Assembly (NCBI GenBank): GCA_035317605.1
Contig: DATHGT010000162.1
Span: 1 to 7,034, forward strand
Direction: 5' to 3'
From: DATHGT01 sp035317605
GTDB taxonomy: Bacteria > Methylomirabilota > Methylomirabilia > Rokubacteriales > CSP1-6
DNA: 7,034 nucleotides
Part shown: piece by piece, positions 6,149-7,034 of the stretch
Position numbering within the stretch: position 1 is the first letter of the stretch
Layout: each line of letters opens with the position of its first letter
Made by a program: the position numbers and the translations under genes
The notes under the pieces: model-generated
What the model was told of the DNA's origin: nothing
Database searches by the model: none
What the model saw: only the letters and a program-made list of their open reading frames with translations

Positions 6149-6511
6149 ATGGCCAATCGGTTTTGCGTGAGCCTCACCCATGCCAAGGACAACAGCGACA
6201 AGGCCACCGTCGCCTTCGTGGTCGCCAACGCGGCGGTCGGCTCGGGCAAGGAGACGCTGGTGTTTCTCAGCGTCGAGGGTGTGCGGCTGGCCCAGAAGGG
6301 GTACGCGAGCGATATCCGCGAGGAAGGGTTCGCGCCGCTCGCCGAGCTGATGGAGAACTTCGCCAAGGCGGGCGGATCCATCTACGTCTGCTCGCCGTGC
6401 TTCAAGAAGCGCAAGCTCGACGAGAACAACCTCGTCACGGGCGCGGCGATCGTCGGCGGGGCTAAGCTGGTCGAGTTTCTCTCTGACGGGAGTGCTTGCG
6501 TCAGCTACTGA
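6149..6511 (+). CDS. DsrE family protein (DsrE/DsrF/TusD-like sulfur relay fold)
   Basis: A 120-residue soluble protein of the DsrE/F-like fold (COG2044-type). Members move sulfur as persulfides (DsrE, TusD) or are uncharacterised companions of TusA. Visible features are the N-terminal strand RFCVSLTHAKDNSDKATVAF, then GKETLVFLSVEGVRLAQKG (33-51), the helix FAPLAELMENFAKAGG (61-76), the cysteine motif IYVCSPCFKKRKL (78-90, Cys81 and Cys84) and the C-terminal AAIVGGAKLVEFLSDG. Cys81/Cys84 sit where DsrE-type proteins carry their sulfur-accepting cysteine; here they form a CxxC pair that could also act as a redox switch. Cys6 and Cys117 are additional. No membrane segment or signal peptide is seen. 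It has its own strong ribosome binding site and lies between two TusA-like genes, the typical carrier partner of DsrE proteins. The exact branch of the family and its substrate cannot be fixed from this sequence. Confidence 0.85.
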   Translation: MANRFCVSLTHAKDNSDKATVAFVVANAAVGSGKETLVFLSVEGVRLAQKGYASDIREEGFAPLAELMENFAKAGGSIYVCSPCFKKRKLDENNLVTGAAIVGGAKLVEFLSDGSACVSY

Positions 6512-6545
6512 CTCGCATTTGAACGCGCGAGGCGGCGGGGCCTGT

Positions 6546-6662
6546 CACCGGGGTGGCCCCACCGGCGAGGCTCCGTCACCCGTTCGCCCGAATCGCAGTG
6601 CTTCGCACTGCGGGCGGGACGAAGGGGTCCCACTTTGCCTCGTCGGTGGGGCCACCCCGGTG
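6546..6662. repeat. long nested inverted repeat filling the dsrE-tusA gap
   Basis: The 199-base gap 6512-6710 holds no credible gene. Its centre is a palindromic element: the outer arms, 6546-6570 and 6638-6662, are 25 bases each and reverse-complementary with one mismatch. An inner perfect 8-bp hairpin lies at 6594-6612 (CGCAGTGC, loop TTC, GCACTGCG), and the sequence between is partly complementary (6577-6590 against 6613-6628). Each outer arm can also fold alone (GGGG-tgg-CCCC at 6550-6560). This resembles a dispersed REP- or MITE-like element more than a simple terminator, as no T-run follows. In RNA it would form a very stable structure that could end or shield the dsrE transcript. Confidence 0.75.
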
Positions 6663-6698
6663 CCACCCGCCGGGAGAGCGCACGACGAGGAATAGGAT

Positions 6699-6702
6699 GG
6701 AG
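6699..6702 (+). promoter_or_regulatory. ribosome binding site of the second TusA-like gene
   Basis: GGAG lies 8 bases before the ATG at 6711. A GTG at 6708, in the same frame and 5 bases from the site, is an alternative start adding one residue. Confidence 0.55.
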
Positions 6703-6710
6703 TTTGCGTG

Positions 6711-7034
6711 ATGCAACCGGTTGAGCGACATCTCCTCGTCCCTGATGCCAGTTTCGACGGCGGGGATCTCGATTGTGGGAACGGGCTCTTGTTGTTGATT
6801 CGGCAGCATATGGATCCGCTGGAGCGGGGGGAGTTACTGGAGTTCCGGTCGACGGAGATTTCTGTGGAGGAGGATTTTCCGGCGTGGTGTCGGATGACCG
6901 GGAATGAGCTGGTGTCGTGGACGAAGCGGGGGCGGGAGCGGAGTTTTCTCGTGTGCAAGGGGGCGCTGGCTGAGCGGCGGGTGGGTGAGACCTCGCGGCG
7001 GTCCGCGGCGGTCGCCGCTTCGCGCGTCGTTGAC
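6711..7034 (+). CDS. Second TusA-like domain protein, 3'-truncated by window edge, probably multidomain
   Basis: The frame is open from the ATG at 6711 to the last base (108 codons, no stop). Residues 12-83 form a TusA-like domain closely resembling the protein at 5837: FDGGDLDCGNGLLLLIR (Cys22 in a Cys-Gly motif instead of Cys-Pro-x-Pro), MDPLERGELLEFRSTE, then EDFPAWCRMTGNELVS (54-69), where PAWCRMTG is identical in both. A final strand SFLVCKG (78-84) adds Cys82. After residue 84 the sequence becomes Ala/Arg/Ser-rich and linker-like. TusA proteins are usually only about 80 residues, so this one probably carries another domain off-window, not identifiable here. Codon use differs from its neighbours: third positions are mainly G and T, with GGG, CGG and GAG frequent and C uncommon. 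A role in sulfur or selenium transfer with the DsrE-like protein is inferred from context only. Confidence 0.75.
   Translation, partial: MQPVERHLLVPDASFDGGDLDCGNGLLLLIRQHMDPLERGELLEFRSTEISVEEDFPAWCRMTGNELVSWTKRGRERSFLVCKGALAERRVGETSRRSAAVAASRVVD

Noticed and set aside
4180..6181. Several 120-280 codon open frames on the - strand opposite phnE, phnC and the tusA-like gene
   Set aside because: His/Arg/Gly-rich antisense translations without motifs, explained by GC-rich codon bias of the sense genes.
6546..6662. CRISPR array or complete insertion sequence at the inverted repeat
   Set aside because: There is a single palindromic unit, no spaced direct repeats and no transposase between the arms.
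6492..6958. Small open frames across the inverted repeat (6492-6695 +; 6545-6958 and 6576-6809 -)
   Set aside because: They are made largely of the palindrome or lie antisense to the second TusA-like gene, and have no family resemblance or ribosome binding site.

Overview
The window is GC-rich bacterial DNA with strong G/C preference at third codon positions and tightly packed genes. It looks like a chromosomal segment from an environmental bacterium. Its content (class I DAHP synthase, oligopeptidase B, a futalosine-pathway MqnA remnant, a PhnCDE-type transporter, TusA-like and DsrE-like proteins) would fit Methylomirabilota/Rokubacteria-like or deltaproteobacterial soil lineages. That placement is inference; no 16S or other decisive marker is present.

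Layout. (1) Positions 2-625 (+) hold the 3' end of a DAHP synthase gene, the first step of the shikimate pathway, cut by the window edge. (2) Convergent to it with a 9-base gap, 635-2737 (-) is a complete oligopeptidase B with an intact catalytic triad. (3) Upstream of the peptidase on the same strand, 2770-3211 (-) is a remnant of an mqnA-like gene (chorismate dehydratase family). It has a good N-terminal half, lacks the C-terminal half, and reads open in frame into the peptidase gene. (4) A 159-base divergent intergenic region leads into a rightward operon: phnD (3371-4234), phnE (4240-5055), phnC (5052-5840) and a small TusA-like gene (5837-6079). These four are separated by 5 bases or by 4-base start/stop overlaps. 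(5) After a 69-base gap with a strong hairpin and a strong ribosome binding site comes a DsrE-family gene (6149-6511). (6) A 199-base gap carries a long, nearly perfect inverted repeat (6546-6662). (7) A second TusA-like gene starts at 6711 and runs off the right edge.

How the genes may work together. phnDEC encode a complete ABC importer (binding protein, permease, ATPase) of the phosphonate/phosphite/phosphate type. The unusual part is its translational coupling to a TusA-like carrier and its close linkage to a DsrE-family protein and a second TusA-like paralogue. TusA and DsrE proteins carry sulfur (and, in YedF-type proteins, are linked to selenium) as persulfides on cysteine. The cluster may therefore couple uptake of an oxyanion or organic compound to sulfur or selenium handling, rather than being a classical phosphonate-use operon; no C-P lyase gene is visible. 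Both TusA-like proteins keep the active-site cysteine position but have replaced the family's Cys-Pro-x-Pro motif with Cys-Gly, and share a second conserved cysteine in an identical PAWCRMTG block. This TusA/DsrE/TusA module beside a PhnD-type transporter is the most interesting feature of the window.
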